A stretch of DNA of 64,000 nt, from the NCBI GenBank assembly GCA_964539025.1, contig CAZIFA010000005.1, positions 124,001 through 188,000 of the forward strand, in the 5' to 3' direction. The notes beneath the pieces are model-generated. The model saw only the letters and a list, made by a program, of their open reading frames with translations. It was not told where the DNA came from and did not search any database. Within the stretch, counting starts at the first letter, position 1. Every line of letters begins with the position of its first letter. The translations under genes and the position numbers were made by a program. Source of the stretch: Micavibrio_A sp964539025 (GTDB lineage: Bacteria > Pseudomonadota > Alphaproteobacteria > Micavibrionales > Micavibrionaceae). Shown piece after piece: positions 35,433 to 44,287 of this stretch.

Positions 35433-36176
35433 TCAAGCAGTTGGCGGCAAAGGTGTAGGAAGAGCCGGGCGGTAAATACCTGTTGCTATGGATGGCGTTG
35501 ATTTTCTACGTGCAACCTTTTCAAGAAATACCTCAGGCGAAACGAAATTCGTTCCCAAAAAATTATTTATTTGCGAAAAATCAGGAATGTTGCCGTCTTG
35601 CACAGCCAAAAGAGCTTTGTTTTGAAAGTCGCGTAAAATAGAAATGGCTTCTTCGTCCTCGCAAAGAGGTTGCCAACGGTTCTCGTGCTTGTCTCTTATA
35701 TGCCAGTGTATGAGGCACATTTTTTTCCTGTAGTCGTTCAGGTCTTTAAAGTTCTTGTTGTCGGGATCAAGTTCATGAGTGGTAAGGGACAAAAAGCTCC
35801 CGTCGTTTGGATGATATTCAAAATCCAGCATTTGTTCGTGCCTGCCGGGATCAGTGTATATACTTTGCTTCATTGGCGATCTGGTAGTGATTGTCACTCT
35901 TTGAACGCCGCCAGAGCTCCACATTGTGGAAAGGGTGACGCCTATATCCGCCAGAGGGTCATGCAAGTTGACAAAAGTCATGATGTGTTCGGCTCTGGAG
36001 CAGGCTTTTCTATATCTGTCGCGCCCGGTTAATCCGGACAAGTGTTTCATTCCCCAATCCATATCGGCAAGCGGGACGACCCGATAGGACACTTCTTTAT
36101 CGCCGCTCAGTTTAAATGTGCCGCGAAGGGGGCTGTTTTCCAACGTGTCGGCATCGTATTCTGCTAGCTTTGTCAT
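35433..36176 (-). CDS. Hypothetical protein divergent from recA
   Basis: A 247-residue soluble protein that I cannot place in a family. It is rich in charged and aromatic residues, with a Pro-rich C-terminus. AAAGGAG six bases before ATG 36176 gives a strong start. Upstream, TTGACA-N17-TAAAAA forms a promoter on this strand, and the recA LexA box lies 10 bp above its -35 element, so this gene may belong to the SOS regulon. That is inference from spacing. Confidence 0.6.
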   Translation of the reverse strand: MTKLAEYDADTLENSPLRGTFKLSGDKEVSYRVVPLADMDWGMKHLSGLTGRDRYRKACSRAEHIMTFVNLHDPLADIGVTLSTMWSSGGVQRVTITTRSPMKQSIYTDPGRHEQMLDFEYHPNDGSFLSLTTHELDPDNKNFKDLNDYRKKMCLIHWHIRDKHENRWQPLCEDEEAISILRDFQNKALLAVQDGNIPDFSQINNFLGTNFVSPEVFLEKVARRKSTPSIATGIYRPALPTPLPPTA

Positions 36177-36196
36177 ACTGGCTCCTTTGGGAGTTT

Positions 36197-36225
36197 TTTT
36201 TAAAAGAAATTCATAATTATGTCAA
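36197..36225 (-). promoter_or_regulatory. Promoter of the unknown gene divergent from recA
   Basis: On the minus strand TTGACA (36225-36220), 17-bp spacer, TAAAAA (36202-36197), ending about 20 bases before the start codon. Confidence 0.55.
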
Positions 36226-36235
36226 AAAATTATTT

Positions 36236-36250
36236 GTTCTATCTTCGTTC
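36236..36250. promoter_or_regulatory. LexA box, GTTC-N7-GTTC
   Basis: GTTC at 36236-36239, seven bases, GTTC at 36247-36250: the exact direct-repeat LexA operator known from alphaproteobacteria. It is 8 bp upstream of the recA -35 and 10 bp upstream of the divergent gene's -35. Confidence 0.85.
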
Positions 36251-36257
36251 TTTTTGA

Positions 36258-36285
36258 TTGACCATGAGAACAAAGCGTGTACGAT
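36258..36285 (+). promoter_or_regulatory. recA promoter
   Basis: TTGACC at 36258-36263, 16-bp spacer, TACGAT at 36280-36285, with about 90 bp of leader before the recA start. Confidence 0.55.
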
Positions 36286-36376
36286 GGTGCGCATAACAAC
36301 ACTGTGCGTACCTCTCCCCTATAAGACCCAAGTTCGTTGAAACCCCATTTTAACTATGCAAGAAAAGGATAACCCA

Positions 36377-37540
36377 ATGTCTGCAGTGGCCCAATTCAAG
36401 AAGGACGATTCCATGGATTCCAAGATCAATTCCGGAGACAAGCAAAAAGCGCTCGATGCGGCTCTGAGCCAGATCGAACGCGCGTTCGGCAAAGGCTCCG
36501 TCATGAAATTGAACGGGGAGCAAAAGCTGGATGTCGAGGTGGTATCGACGGGATCGCTCGGCCTCGATATCGGACTTGGCGTTGGCGGGTTGCCGCGCGG
36601 ACGTATCACGGAAATTTACGGGCCCGAATCGTCGGGCAAGACGACATTGGCGCTGCAGGTTATAGCCGAAGCACAAAAACTGGGTGGCACCTGCGCCATC
36701 ATCGACGCCGAACACGCGCTCGACCCCGGATACGCCAAAAAACTCGGCGTTGATTTGGACAATCTTTTGATCTCCCAGCCCGATGCAGGTGAACAGGCGC
36801 TGGAAATTGCCGATACGCTGGTGCGTTCCAATGCCGTAGACGTTCTTGTCATCGACTCGGTCGCGGCTCTTGTGCCACGCGCTGAACTCGAAGGTGAGAT
36901 GGGCGATACGCATGTCGGTTTGCAGGCACGTCTTATGTCTCAGGCGCTTCGCAAAATTACAGGTTCGATTTCCAAATCGCGCTGCGTCGTCATCTTCATC
37001 AACCAGATACGTATGAAGATCGGCGTGATGTTCGGATCCCCCGAAACCACGACGGGCGGCAACGCGCTCAAATTCTACGCTTCCGTCCGCCTCGACATTC
37101 GCCGGATCGGTTCTATCAAAGAGCGTGAGATTGTGGTCGGTAATCAGACGCGGGTGAAGGTTGTTAAAAACAAGATGGCGCCTCCGTTCAGGCAGGTGGA
37201 ATTCGACATCATGTACGGCGAAGGCATTTCGAAAACCGGAGAAATCGTTGACCTTGGAGTCCTGTCAGGCCTCGTGGAAAAATCCGGCGCGTGGTTCTCG
37301 GCCGAAGGCGAGCGGATCGGTCAGGGCCGCGAGAACGCTAAGCAGTACCTGAAAGACAATCCGGCGATGATGGCAACGCTTGAAAAGAAAATCCGTGAGA
37401 ATGCCGGAATGGCGGCGGAAGCGATGCTGGTCGGACCCGATGCGGGTGAGGCGGCAGAAGCTGCGGAAGTTGCCGCCGCTGACGAGGCGCCGGAAGAAAA
37501 ACCGACCGGTAAGTCGAAAAGGCCCGCCGCTAATGCCTAA
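36377..37540 (+). CDS. recA: Recombinase RecA
   Basis: A 387-residue ATPase. Walker A GPESSGKTTLALQ, IDAEHALDPGYAKKLGVD, VIDSVAALVPRAELEGEMGD and the L2 loop TTGGNALKFYAS are all present; the C-terminus is acidic and Ala-rich. RecA catalyses strand exchange and triggers LexA self-cleavage. ATG 36377 has AAGGA eight bases upstream and gives the usual N-terminus; ATG 36356 would add seven residues. A LexA box and a terminator frame it. Confidence 0.98.
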   Translation: MSAVAQFKKDDSMDSKINSGDKQKALDAALSQIERAFGKGSVMKLNGEQKLDVEVVSTGSLGLDIGLGVGGLPRGRITEIYGPESSGKTTLALQVIAEAQKLGGTCAIIDAEHALDPGYAKKLGVDLDNLLISQPDAGEQALEIADTLVRSNAVDVLVIDSVAALVPRAELEGEMGDTHVGLQARLMSQALRKITGSISKSRCVVIFINQIRMKIGVMFGSPETTTGGNALKFYASVRLDIRRIGSIKEREIVVGNQTRVKVVKNKMAPPFRQVEFDIMYGEGISKTGEIVDLGVLSGLVEKSGAWFSAEGERIGQGRENAKQYLKDNPAMMATLEKKIRENAGMAAEAMLVGPDAGEAAEAAEVAAADEAPEEKPTGKSKRPAANA

Positions 37541-37632
37541 TGATACTTCCATCGCCTCGACGCTTGCATTGGCAAGCGGGTGACGGCGATGGAATCAAAG
37601 AATATGGTAGTTACACGCCATCCGTTTTCTTT

Positions 37633-37664
37633 AAAAATCTCCCGCCGCAAGCGGGGGATTTTTT
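37633..37664 (+). terminator. Terminator of recA
   Basis: AAAATCTCCCGC and GCGGGGGATTTTTT form a stem over a CGCAA loop, ending in a T run, about 95 bases past the recA stop. Confidence 0.8.
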
Positions 37665-37703
37665 GCCTGCGGTCTTACCACGAATAGACACATATACTAA
37701 GTC

Positions 37704-37800
37704 GTCATCCCGACCGGACCCCGGCGAAAGCCGGGGATAGTGGAGGGATCCATGTACTTTCGATAGAGGCCAAAGATCCCTCGGCTACGCTCGGGATGAC
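37704..37800. repeat. REP-like palindromic element after recA
   Basis: Starts GTCATCCCGACC, contains the hairpin CCCCGGCGAAAGCCGGGG and AGGGATC / GATCCCT parts, ends CTCGGGATGAC. With the terminators it accounts for the 352-bp gap between recA and the next gene. Confidence 0.8.
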
Positions 37801-37859
37801 AGGTGAGGGAAAATGGGATGATGGCATTGGATGAGCGGGGCGAAAGGAAAGATGGTAAA

Positions 37860-37886
37860 AGAAAAAGCCGGAAGTTTCCGGCCTTT
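37860..37886 (-). terminator. Terminator of the small gene at 37893-38078
   Basis: Perfect stem GCCGGAA / TTCCGGC with T run on the minus strand, 6 bases past the stop of the small gene. Confidence 0.75.
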
Positions 37887-37892
37887 GGGTTG

Positions 37893-38078
37893 CTATTCGA
37901 ATGCTTGCGGGTGAAGTCTAACGACCATTCCAGTTTTTTGCGGTTCGGTATCCTCAGGGCGCTGCGAATAATTAAAGCGTGTATCGCCTGCAAGCGGGGG
38001 TGATAGACGTTCAGTGATACGCGCGGCTTGTGCCATCATGTGTCTGATCTCATCCGGTGAGCGGCCATAGGTTTTCAT
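37893..38078 (-). CDS. Small hypothetical protein
   Basis: A 61-residue polar protein, MKTYGRSPDEIRHMMAQAAR at the start, with no family that I recognise. Support comes from the terminator immediately behind it and an AAAGGGG upstream, although the spacing to the ATG (14 bases) is long. It sits between recA and smpB on the minus strand. Confidence 0.45.
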   Translation of the reverse strand: MKTYGRSPDEIRHMMAQAARITERLSPPLAGDTRFNYSQRPEDTEPQKTGMVVRLHPQAFE

Positions 38079-38167
38079 GTATGATATTTTGCCCCTTTAA
38101 CTTTTTACGTTCTTGTTTGGGGTAAGCTTATATAAAGAGAAATGAAAAACGCAAATTGTTTGGAAAG

Positions 38168-38665
38168 TTATTCACGTTCATTTCGAAGGGTGCGGGCTTT
38201 CTCGCGGTTCCAGTCACGTTCCTTGATAGTTTCGCGCTTGTCGTATTCTTTTTTACCCTTGGCGAGCGCGATCTCCAGCTTGGCCAAGCCTTTGGCATTA
38301 AAATAAATCCGGGTGGGGACAATGGTATAACCATCGCGCGTGACCGCGCCCATCAGCCTGTCCCTCTGCCGCGCGTTTAATAAAAGCTTGCGCGGTCGGC
38401 GCGGTGCGTGTTGAAGATGCGGACCAGCCTGCTGATATTCGGGGATGTGGGCGTTGAGCAGCCAGAGTTCGCCCTTTTTCGGCGCGATGTGGGATTCTTG
38501 CAACCCGCACTGGCCGTGGCGCAGGGATTTTACTTCCGTACCCGTGAGCACGATCCCGGCCTCGATCTTTTCTTCCAGAAAATATTCGTAATGCGCCTTG
38601 CGGTTGTCAGAGATTGTGACATCCGTGGAAAGCAGTCCTGATTTTTTCGAGCCTTTCTTAGCCAT
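38168..38665 (-). CDS. smpB: tmRNA-binding protein SmpB
   Basis: A 165-residue protein with YEYFLEEKIEAGIVLTGTEVKSLR, AHIPEYQQAG and the C-terminal LAKGKKEYDKRETIKERDWNREKAR. SmpB guides tmRNA to stalled ribosomes. Length is typical. The tmRNA gene itself is not in the window. It follows dapA by 68 bp on the same strand, an arrangement seen in several alphaproteobacteria. Confidence 0.96.
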   Translation of the reverse strand: MAKKGSKKSGLLSTDVTISDNRKAHYEYFLEEKIEAGIVLTGTEVKSLRHGQCGLQESHIAPKKGELWLLNAHIPEYQQAGPHLQHAPRRPRKLLLNARQRDRLMGAVTRDGYTIVPTRIYFNAKGLAKLEIALAKGKKEYDKRETIKERDWNREKARTLRNERE

Positions 38666-38733
38666 GAAAGGGTTTTATCGTTAAATGGCTGAAATAGGAA
38701 GATTTAATATATAGGGAACCCCTCACGCGAAGA

Positions 38734-39633
38734 CTAGGCGACCCGCTGTTTGCTGGCGGCAGGCAATAATCCCGCAGACGCCATCGCCTCATCGACCGCC
38801 TTACGTGCGGCGGCGGACGCTGGGACCAGCGGCAGGCGGATTTCATCCGTGCCAAAACCCAGACGCGAGGCGGCGTATTTCACCGGCGCTGGCGAAGTTT
38901 CGCAGAACAGGGCCTTGATCAGTGGCGCGAGAAGATCACGGCATTCTGACATTGTTTTCTGATCGCCAGAAGTCCATGCGTCCTGCATCTTCGCGCACAA
39001 AGCGGGCGCTACGTTGGAAGCGACGGAAATACAGCCATGGCCGCCTTGCGCCAGAAATCCGGTGGCGGTGTCATCATTGCCCGAGAGTTGGCAGAATTTA
39101 TCGCCGACGCGGCCACGCATCAAAGTGGGGCGGGAAAGATCACCCGTCGCATCCTTGACGCCGACGATGCGGGGAAGCTCAGCGAGGCGCGACATCGTGT
39201 CGATGGACATGTCGATAACCGAGCGGCCCGGAATGTTATAAATCAGGATCGGAATATCCGTGGCGTCGTGCAACGCTTTGTAGTGCGCATACAATCCATC
39301 CTGTGAGGGCTTGTTGTAATAGGGCGTGACAACGAGCGCGGCATCGGCACCGTCTTTTTGCGCGTACTGAGTTAACGAGATAGCTTCTTTGGTGGAATTG
39401 GAACCCGTCCCGGCGATGACCGGGATGCGGTCCTTGGTAATTTCAATGCAGCGTTTGACGATCTGGTGGTGTTCATCGTGCGAGAGGGTCGGGGATTCAC
39501 CCGTGGTTCCGCAGGGGACGAGCCCGTCCGTTCCGTTTTCGATCTGCCATTCGACGAGCTTTTCAAACGATTTCCAGTCAACTTCCCCGTTCTGGAAGGG
39601 AGTTATCAACGCCGTAATGGATCCTTTAAACAT
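38734..39633 (-). CDS. dapA: 4-hydroxy-tetrahydrodipicolinate synthase
   Basis: A 299-residue TIM-barrel aldolase condensing pyruvate with aspartate semialdehyde in lysine and diaminopimelate synthesis. GTTGESPTLSHDEH, the Tyr in ILIYNIPGR and the Schiff-base Lys in IVGVKDATGD are present. ATG 39633 gives the standard MFKGSITALITPF start. It is divergent from the lytic transglycosylase gene, with 76 bp between. Confidence 0.96.
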   Translation of the reverse strand: MFKGSITALITPFQNGEVDWKSFEKLVEWQIENGTDGLVPCGTTGESPTLSHDEHHQIVKRCIEITKDRIPVIAGTGSNSTKEAISLTQYAQKDGADAALVVTPYYNKPSQDGLYAHYKALHDATDIPILIYNIPGRSVIDMSIDTMSRLAELPRIVGVKDATGDLSRPTLMRGRVGDKFCQLSGNDDTATGFLAQGGHGCISVASNVAPALCAKMQDAWTSGDQKTMSECRDLLAPLIKALFCETSPAPVKYAASRLGFGTDEIRLPLVPASAAARKAVDEAMASAGLLPAASKQRVA

Positions 39634-39709
39634 TTTTCGCTCGTCTGGGTCAGGTGTTTTCGTTTAGACTATAGTGTATAGTTTCTGACAAATACTGGCA
39701 AGGTAGCGA

Positions 39710-41644
39710 ATGCATCTATTCAGGTCGATGGGGATAGCCTGTCTTATCATGACTTTGACCATGGCGTCGGTCATGCCGTCGGTGTTCGCCAAGCAGCAGG
39801 AAGGTTCGCGCAATTTCGCCTCGAAAGAGAGCGGGGAGGCCCATGGCAAAGCCAATATCGGCGGCGGCAGCGCGGCACAGACGTGGCTGCGCTATTACAA
39901 AGGCGAGCAGACCAACGTCAGTTATAAGACCATCACGTCCTTCATCAACGCGCATCCGGAATTTCCGGCAATGGGCAAGTTGCGCGAGGAAGCAGAGAAG
40001 GCGATGCCTTCGGACATAACGGACGATGAGGCGATTGCGTGGTTTTCAAAAAATCCGCCGGAGACGACTTTCGGAATACGAACCTATGCCGCCGCCCTAA
40101 GCAACAAGGGGCAGGGGCAAAAGGCGCATCAGGAGATCAATAACTGGTGGCAGACTTCCGATCTTACGCCCGCCGATCAAAGCAAAGGATATATGGCGTT
40201 TGCCACCGTTCTGGACAGAGGCGCACATGAGGAGCGACTGCGCAGGCTTATATATAAAGGCCAGTACACGAATGCGCGGTCGATGGCCGAAGCGATGGGC
40301 AACGGATATAAGGCGCTGACCGAGGCGCGGATATCGCTGCGCACAGGCAAGGGCAATGTGAATGCGTATCTGAACCGCGTACCGCAATCGTTACAAAATG
40401 ATGAGGGGCTATTATTCGATAGGCTGCAATATCGCCGCAAGACAGATAATGATTCAGGCGCGATTGAAATCCTTAACAAATCGCCGTCGTCGGACAAAAT
40501 GTATGATCCAGAGATGTGGGGCAAGGAACGTGGCATCATGGCGCGCCGCCTGTTCGAGGAAGGCAAGCATTCGCAAGCCTATCGCTTATCAGCCGATCAC
40601 AGGATAAAGGACGGGCAGGGTTTTTCGGGCAATGAATGGATGGCCGGATGGCTCGCGCTGGAATATTTGCAAAAGCCGTGGGAAGCGTTCGAACATTTCG
40701 AGAAGTTGTTTCACAATGTTGAAACGCCGATCAGCAAATCGCGCGCTGCGTATTGGGCAGGCCTTGCGAGCGAATTTTTAGGGCATCCGGAAGTGGCGAA
40801 GAAATGGTACGAGGTCGGCGCGAAATACACGACGACTTTTTACGGACAGCTTTCATCATCCAAGTTGGGTGTGCAAGACCGTGTTCAGCCGGTGTCCGTA
40901 TCAGCCGATTCAACAATGAAAAACAGCGCACTGGCGGGCGCAGCAAAATGGTTGAAACAAAACGGCCATAAAGCCGAAGCCGGCATGTTCCTGAGCAAGA
41001 TGATCGAAATTTCCAAGACGCCGGAAGAATTTGCCGCCGTTGCCAGCGTAGCGGATTCCATTTCAATGAAAAATGTCGCGATTAAGGCCGCACAGGAATG
41101 CGAAAAAAAGAATGGCGCGCAGATGGTCGGTTACGCCTTTCCAAAAATTGAAAAATACATGAACGATGTCGATGTCGAATGGGCGTTGGTCCATGCGCTC
41201 GTCCGACAGGAATCGCGCTATGACACGGAGGCCGTGAGTTCGGCAGGAGCGCGCGGTTTGATGCAACTCATGCCCGGCACCGCCAAGGAAGTCGCCAAGA
41301 AGGCAGGGCTTTCACATCAAACGGCGTGGCTAACTTCCAAGCCAGCGCATAATGTCACGCTCGGCACGCGTTATCTTGAAAAACTGCTCAACCGCTATGA
41401 CGGAAATTATGCGATGGCGCTTGCCGCCTATAACGCCGGACCGGGGCGTGTCGATAAATGGATCAATGAGATCGGCGATCCGCGCAATCCGAAAATCGAC
41501 CTAGTGAACTGGATAGAAATGATCCCGATCTATGAAACGCGCAATTACGTGCAGCGTGTTCTGGAAGGCGTCAATGTTTACCGTCAGACGTTGGCGCACA
41601 ACAAGGGCCACTCCACCAGAGGTGTCACTCTCGCGGCGCAATAA
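39710..41644 (+). CDS. slt: Soluble lytic murein transglycosylase
   Basis: A 644-residue periplasmic enzyme: signal peptide (about 1-27, ending VFAK), a long helical superhelix, and a C-terminal catalytic domain with VRQESRYDTEAVSSAGARGLMQLMP, where the first Glu is catalytic, and AYNAGPGRVDKWI. It cleaves peptidoglycan to 1,6-anhydro-muropeptides. FlgJ here lacks a muramidase domain, so an enzyme such as this could open the wall for the rod, but no linkage supports that. Confidence 0.9.
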   Translation: MHLFRSMGIACLIMTLTMASVMPSVFAKQQEGSRNFASKESGEAHGKANIGGGSAAQTWLRYYKGEQTNVSYKTITSFINAHPEFPAMGKLREEAEKAMPSDITDDEAIAWFSKNPPETTFGIRTYAAALSNKGQGQKAHQEINNWWQTSDLTPADQSKGYMAFATVLDRGAHEERLRRLIYKGQYTNARSMAEAMGNGYKALTEARISLRTGKGNVNAYLNRVPQSLQNDEGLLFDRLQYRRKTDNDSGAIEILNKSPSSDKMYDPEMWGKERGIMARRLFEEGKHSQAYRLSADHRIKDGQGFSGNEWMAGWLALEYLQKPWEAFEHFEKLFHNVETPISKSRAAYWAGLASEFLGHPEVAKKWYEVGAKYTTTFYGQLSSSKLGVQDRVQPVSVSADSTMKNSALAGAAKWLKQNGHKAEAGMFLSKMIEISKTPEEFAAVASVADSISMKNVAIKAAQECEKKNGAQMVGYAFPKIEKYMNDVDVEWALVHALVRQESRYDTEAVSSAGARGLMQLMPGTAKEVAKKAGLSHQTAWLTSKPAHNVTLGTRYLEKLLNRYDGNYAMALAAYNAGPGRVDKWINEIGDPRNPKIDLVNWIEMIPIYETRNYVQRVLEGVNVYRQTLAHNKGHSTRGVTLAAQ

Positions 41645-41774
41645 GCGTATCGCGTTGCATTTTGCAAAAAATTGCAAAATGAGAATACTTTCCCTTTGAA
41701 ACAACAGGTTTTTTTTCGGCTGCATTCTTGCAGATGTTTCCTTTGTAATAGTTTTTTTTAAAGGAAGCAGCATC

Positions 41775-42392
41775 ATGCAATCAATCATTATTGCCGATTC
41801 ACATACGTTGTGTCGTGAGGCTTTGTGCGATTATATCCGCCATGCTGACATCGGCTATGTCATCGAAGGGTTTGCGGATTATGAGAGCTTGGTGGAGCGC
41901 ATGAAAGATGCGTGCCCGGATTTGCTGCTGATAGACACCGATCTGCCGGGTTTTGATCCTGAAACCGCAGAGCAGGATTTAATCAAGGAACAATCGAGAT
42001 ACAAGATAGGCATGATCGTATCATCGCCCTATGACGAAGCATCTTTCGCGCCTCATATAAAGGGAGTCTTTCCAAAAAGCTTATCCTGTAAAGCCGTTAT
42101 GAACGGAATCAGTGATGTTCTTGCCGGGCAGACATTTTTTCCGGCAATGGCGATGCCTTTGTCAGAGGAAATATCGCTCATACGCCGTGGGCCACAGGAT
42201 TTCAACCTGACGACGAGAGAAAAAGAAGTCCTAGCTCATTTGGTAAAAGGGGCGAGCAACAAGGATATTGCACGTGCGCTCGATTTGCAGGTCGTGACGA
42301 TCAAGCTGCATGTGCGCGGCATATGCCGCAAGATGAAGGCCGCGAACAGAACGCAGGCTGCCTTGATGGCCAAGGAAAACGGGTGGGGATGA
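41775..42392 (+). CDS. NarL/LuxR-family response regulator
   Basis: A 205-residue protein. The receiver domain has the phospho-acceptor Asp54 in LLLIDTDLPG, a Ser in VSSP and a Lys in VFPKS, but the acidic pair is reduced to one Asp (IIADSH). The C-terminal LuxR helix-turn-helix reads LTTREKEVLAHLVKGASNKDIA. AAAGGAAG precedes the start. It lies 1 bp before a histidine kinase that lacks its phospho-accepting His, so signalling by this pair is probably unconventional. Confidence 0.85.
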   Translation: MQSIIIADSHTLCREALCDYIRHADIGYVIEGFADYESLVERMKDACPDLLLIDTDLPGFDPETAEQDLIKEQSRYKIGMIVSSPYDEASFAPHIKGVFPKSLSCKAVMNGISDVLAGQTFFPAMAMPLSEEISLIRRGPQDFNLTTREKEVLAHLVKGASNKDIARALDLQVVTIKLHVRGICRKMKAANRTQAALMAKENGWG

Positions 42393-42393
42393 T

Positions 42394-44244
42394 ATGGCTG
42401 TGTCCATCCCTTTACGGCTGCGACGGAACATAATTCTGGCTCTGACCTGTCTTGGTTATATTTTTTGCGTAGGTTTTATTCTAAGCGAAGTGATGAAGAC
42501 CGGGCAATGGTTTGGTGTATACGGCGCAAGCATAGAGGATTTCAAGACCAATCTTGTAGTCATATACGTGATGGGAGCGCTTGGCTTTTTGATGATGATC
42601 CTGATGGCGGGGAGCTTTATCAACCTGCGACGTCTGCATAGGTCTGAGAAGAAGGCCTATGACATATTAAGCAAGCAGATGAAGGCCGTGGAATCTTCCA
42701 TCGACGGAATCGCGATTTTGGACGCCGAAGGAAATTACACTTATATGAACAAGGCGCATGCGACTTGTTACGGTTATGACGATCCGTGGGAATTGATCGG
42801 GCGTAACTGGCGTACATTATATTCACATGCTAACGGGGCGAGGTTACAAAAGGAAGTCTTTCCTTTACTGCGGCGCGACGGTTCATGGGCGGGACAAAGC
42901 TACGGGTTGAAGCACGACAAAACGGAATTTCCACAGGAGATAACACTCAATATGCTAGACGATGGCGGGTTGATCTGCATCGTTCGCGACTTAACCGAGA
43001 AAATAAAGAACGATACATTGATGCATATGATCAAGCTTGCCATAGAGGCGGCGGACGACGGCATTGCGGTTACCGATCAGGATAACAGGCTTTTATTCAT
43101 GAATTGCAGTTTTTTGAAGATTCACGGGTATGATCCGCATGACCGGGAAAACTATATCGGCACTGATTGGCGATATCTGTATAACGCAGTCGGGCAAGAA
43201 CAGATAAACAGCGTTGTGTTGCCGACGACGATTCTTAAAGGAACGTGGGCAGGGGCCATTACCGTCATGAAGAAGGATGGAACTCTGTTCTACGGGGATG
43301 CGTCCCTTACAAGACTGCCGAACGGCATGACGCTGGGCGTTATGCGCGATATCAGCGATCGCAAGAAGGCCGAGCTGGAGCGCGAAGAATTGCGCGATCA
43401 ACTTTTTCAATCGCAAAAGATAGAAGCCGTAAGTCGGTTGACGGGCGGCATCGTCAACGATTTCAGTCAGATTTTGCAGACGATATCCATGGCGTCTGAT
43501 ATTTTTATATCGGATAGTGCATCGCCAGAAATACGCAAGGAATACGCCGCCATGATTCACAGCAATGCGAAAAAGGCCAATGACCTGGTGGACCAGTTAT
43601 TGTCTTTCACACACAAAAAGAACGTCAAGGCCGGTCCGGTCAATATTGCCGACTGTATCATCAAAGGAAAAAGGACGCTGGAAGGGTCTATTCCGCATAA
43701 TATTCATTACATCGCAGATATAAGGATGGATGAGTCCTGCACGTTTGCAAATCCCGCACAGATAGAAAAAATCATTACCAATCTTTTGCTTAATGCGATT
43801 GATGCTGTGGGCAGCAAGCAGGGCAAGGTGACTGTTGCGCTCAAGGATACAGATCGCAGTCTGTTCGGTCTTCGCCGCTATATGATCGTTGATGAAGCAC
43901 CGGATAAAGTGAAAGCTTCGGCGGTGCGCTATAAAGCAGGGCCCGAAAAGCACTTCTTGATGGCTGGTTTTCTTGTGAAGGGGCGGGATTACATCCAACT
44001 CACGGTTTCGGATTCCGGGCAGGGCATAACGCCCGATATATTGCCCAATGTGTTCGATCCGTTTTTTACGACCAAACCGCTGGAAAAAGGTGTGGGGCTC
44101 GGTTTGTCCACCGTTCAGAGTGTCGTTACGGGTGGTAGCGGCGCCATCATTATTGAGACTATTCCGGGAGAAGGGACGGATATTCATCTTTTCTTTCCGA
44201 AACTGGATGCTGTTGCGAGAGGGGCGGTCGCACAGGCGGCATAA
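42394..44244 (+). CDS. PAS-containing histidine kinase lacking the acceptor His
   Basis: A 616-residue membrane kinase-like protein. Two transmembrane helices (about 12-32 and 53-75), PAS domains at about 97-200 and 213-320, then a HisKA-like segment SQKIEAVSRLTGGIVNDFSQI. Family members have GGxAHDFNN here; residue 355 is Asn (codon at 43456-43458) instead of His. The HATPase domain looks intact: NLLLNAIDAV, DSGQGITPDILPNVFDPFFTTK and GVGLGLSTV. It begins 1 bp after the response regulator. It may act as a phosphatase, an allosteric partner, or be degenerate. Confidence 0.85.
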   Translation: MAVSIPLRLRRNIILALTCLGYIFCVGFILSEVMKTGQWFGVYGASIEDFKTNLVVIYVMGALGFLMMILMAGSFINLRRLHRSEKKAYDILSKQMKAVESSIDGIAILDAEGNYTYMNKAHATCYGYDDPWELIGRNWRTLYSHANGARLQKEVFPLLRRDGSWAGQSYGLKHDKTEFPQEITLNMLDDGGLICIVRDLTEKIKNDTLMHMIKLAIEAADDGIAVTDQDNRLLFMNCSFLKIHGYDPHDRENYIGTDWRYLYNAVGQEQINSVVLPTTILKGTWAGAITVMKKDGTLFYGDASLTRLPNGMTLGVMRDISDRKKAELEREELRDQLFQSQKIEAVSRLTGGIVNDFSQILQTISMASDIFISDSASPEIRKEYAAMIHSNAKKANDLVDQLLSFTHKKNVKAGPVNIADCIIKGKRTLEGSIPHNIHYIADIRMDESCTFANPAQIEKIITNLLLNAIDAVGSKQGKVTVALKDTDRSLFGLRRYMIVDEAPDKVKASAVRYKAGPEKHFLMAGFLVKGRDYIQLTVSDSGQGITPDILPNVFDPFFTTKPLEKGVGLGLSTVQSVVTGGSGAIIIETIPGEGTDIHLFFPKLDAVARGAVAQAA

Positions 44245-44287
44245 AAATTCAGCCGCGTGCGGGATTGGCTTTTTCCCAGTTTTGGGT

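Noticed and set aside
44048..44287. N-terminal extension of the CCA enzyme frame into the kinase gene
   Set aside because: The extension is Arg/Cys-rich shadow of the kinase coding sequence and unlike the family N-terminus.
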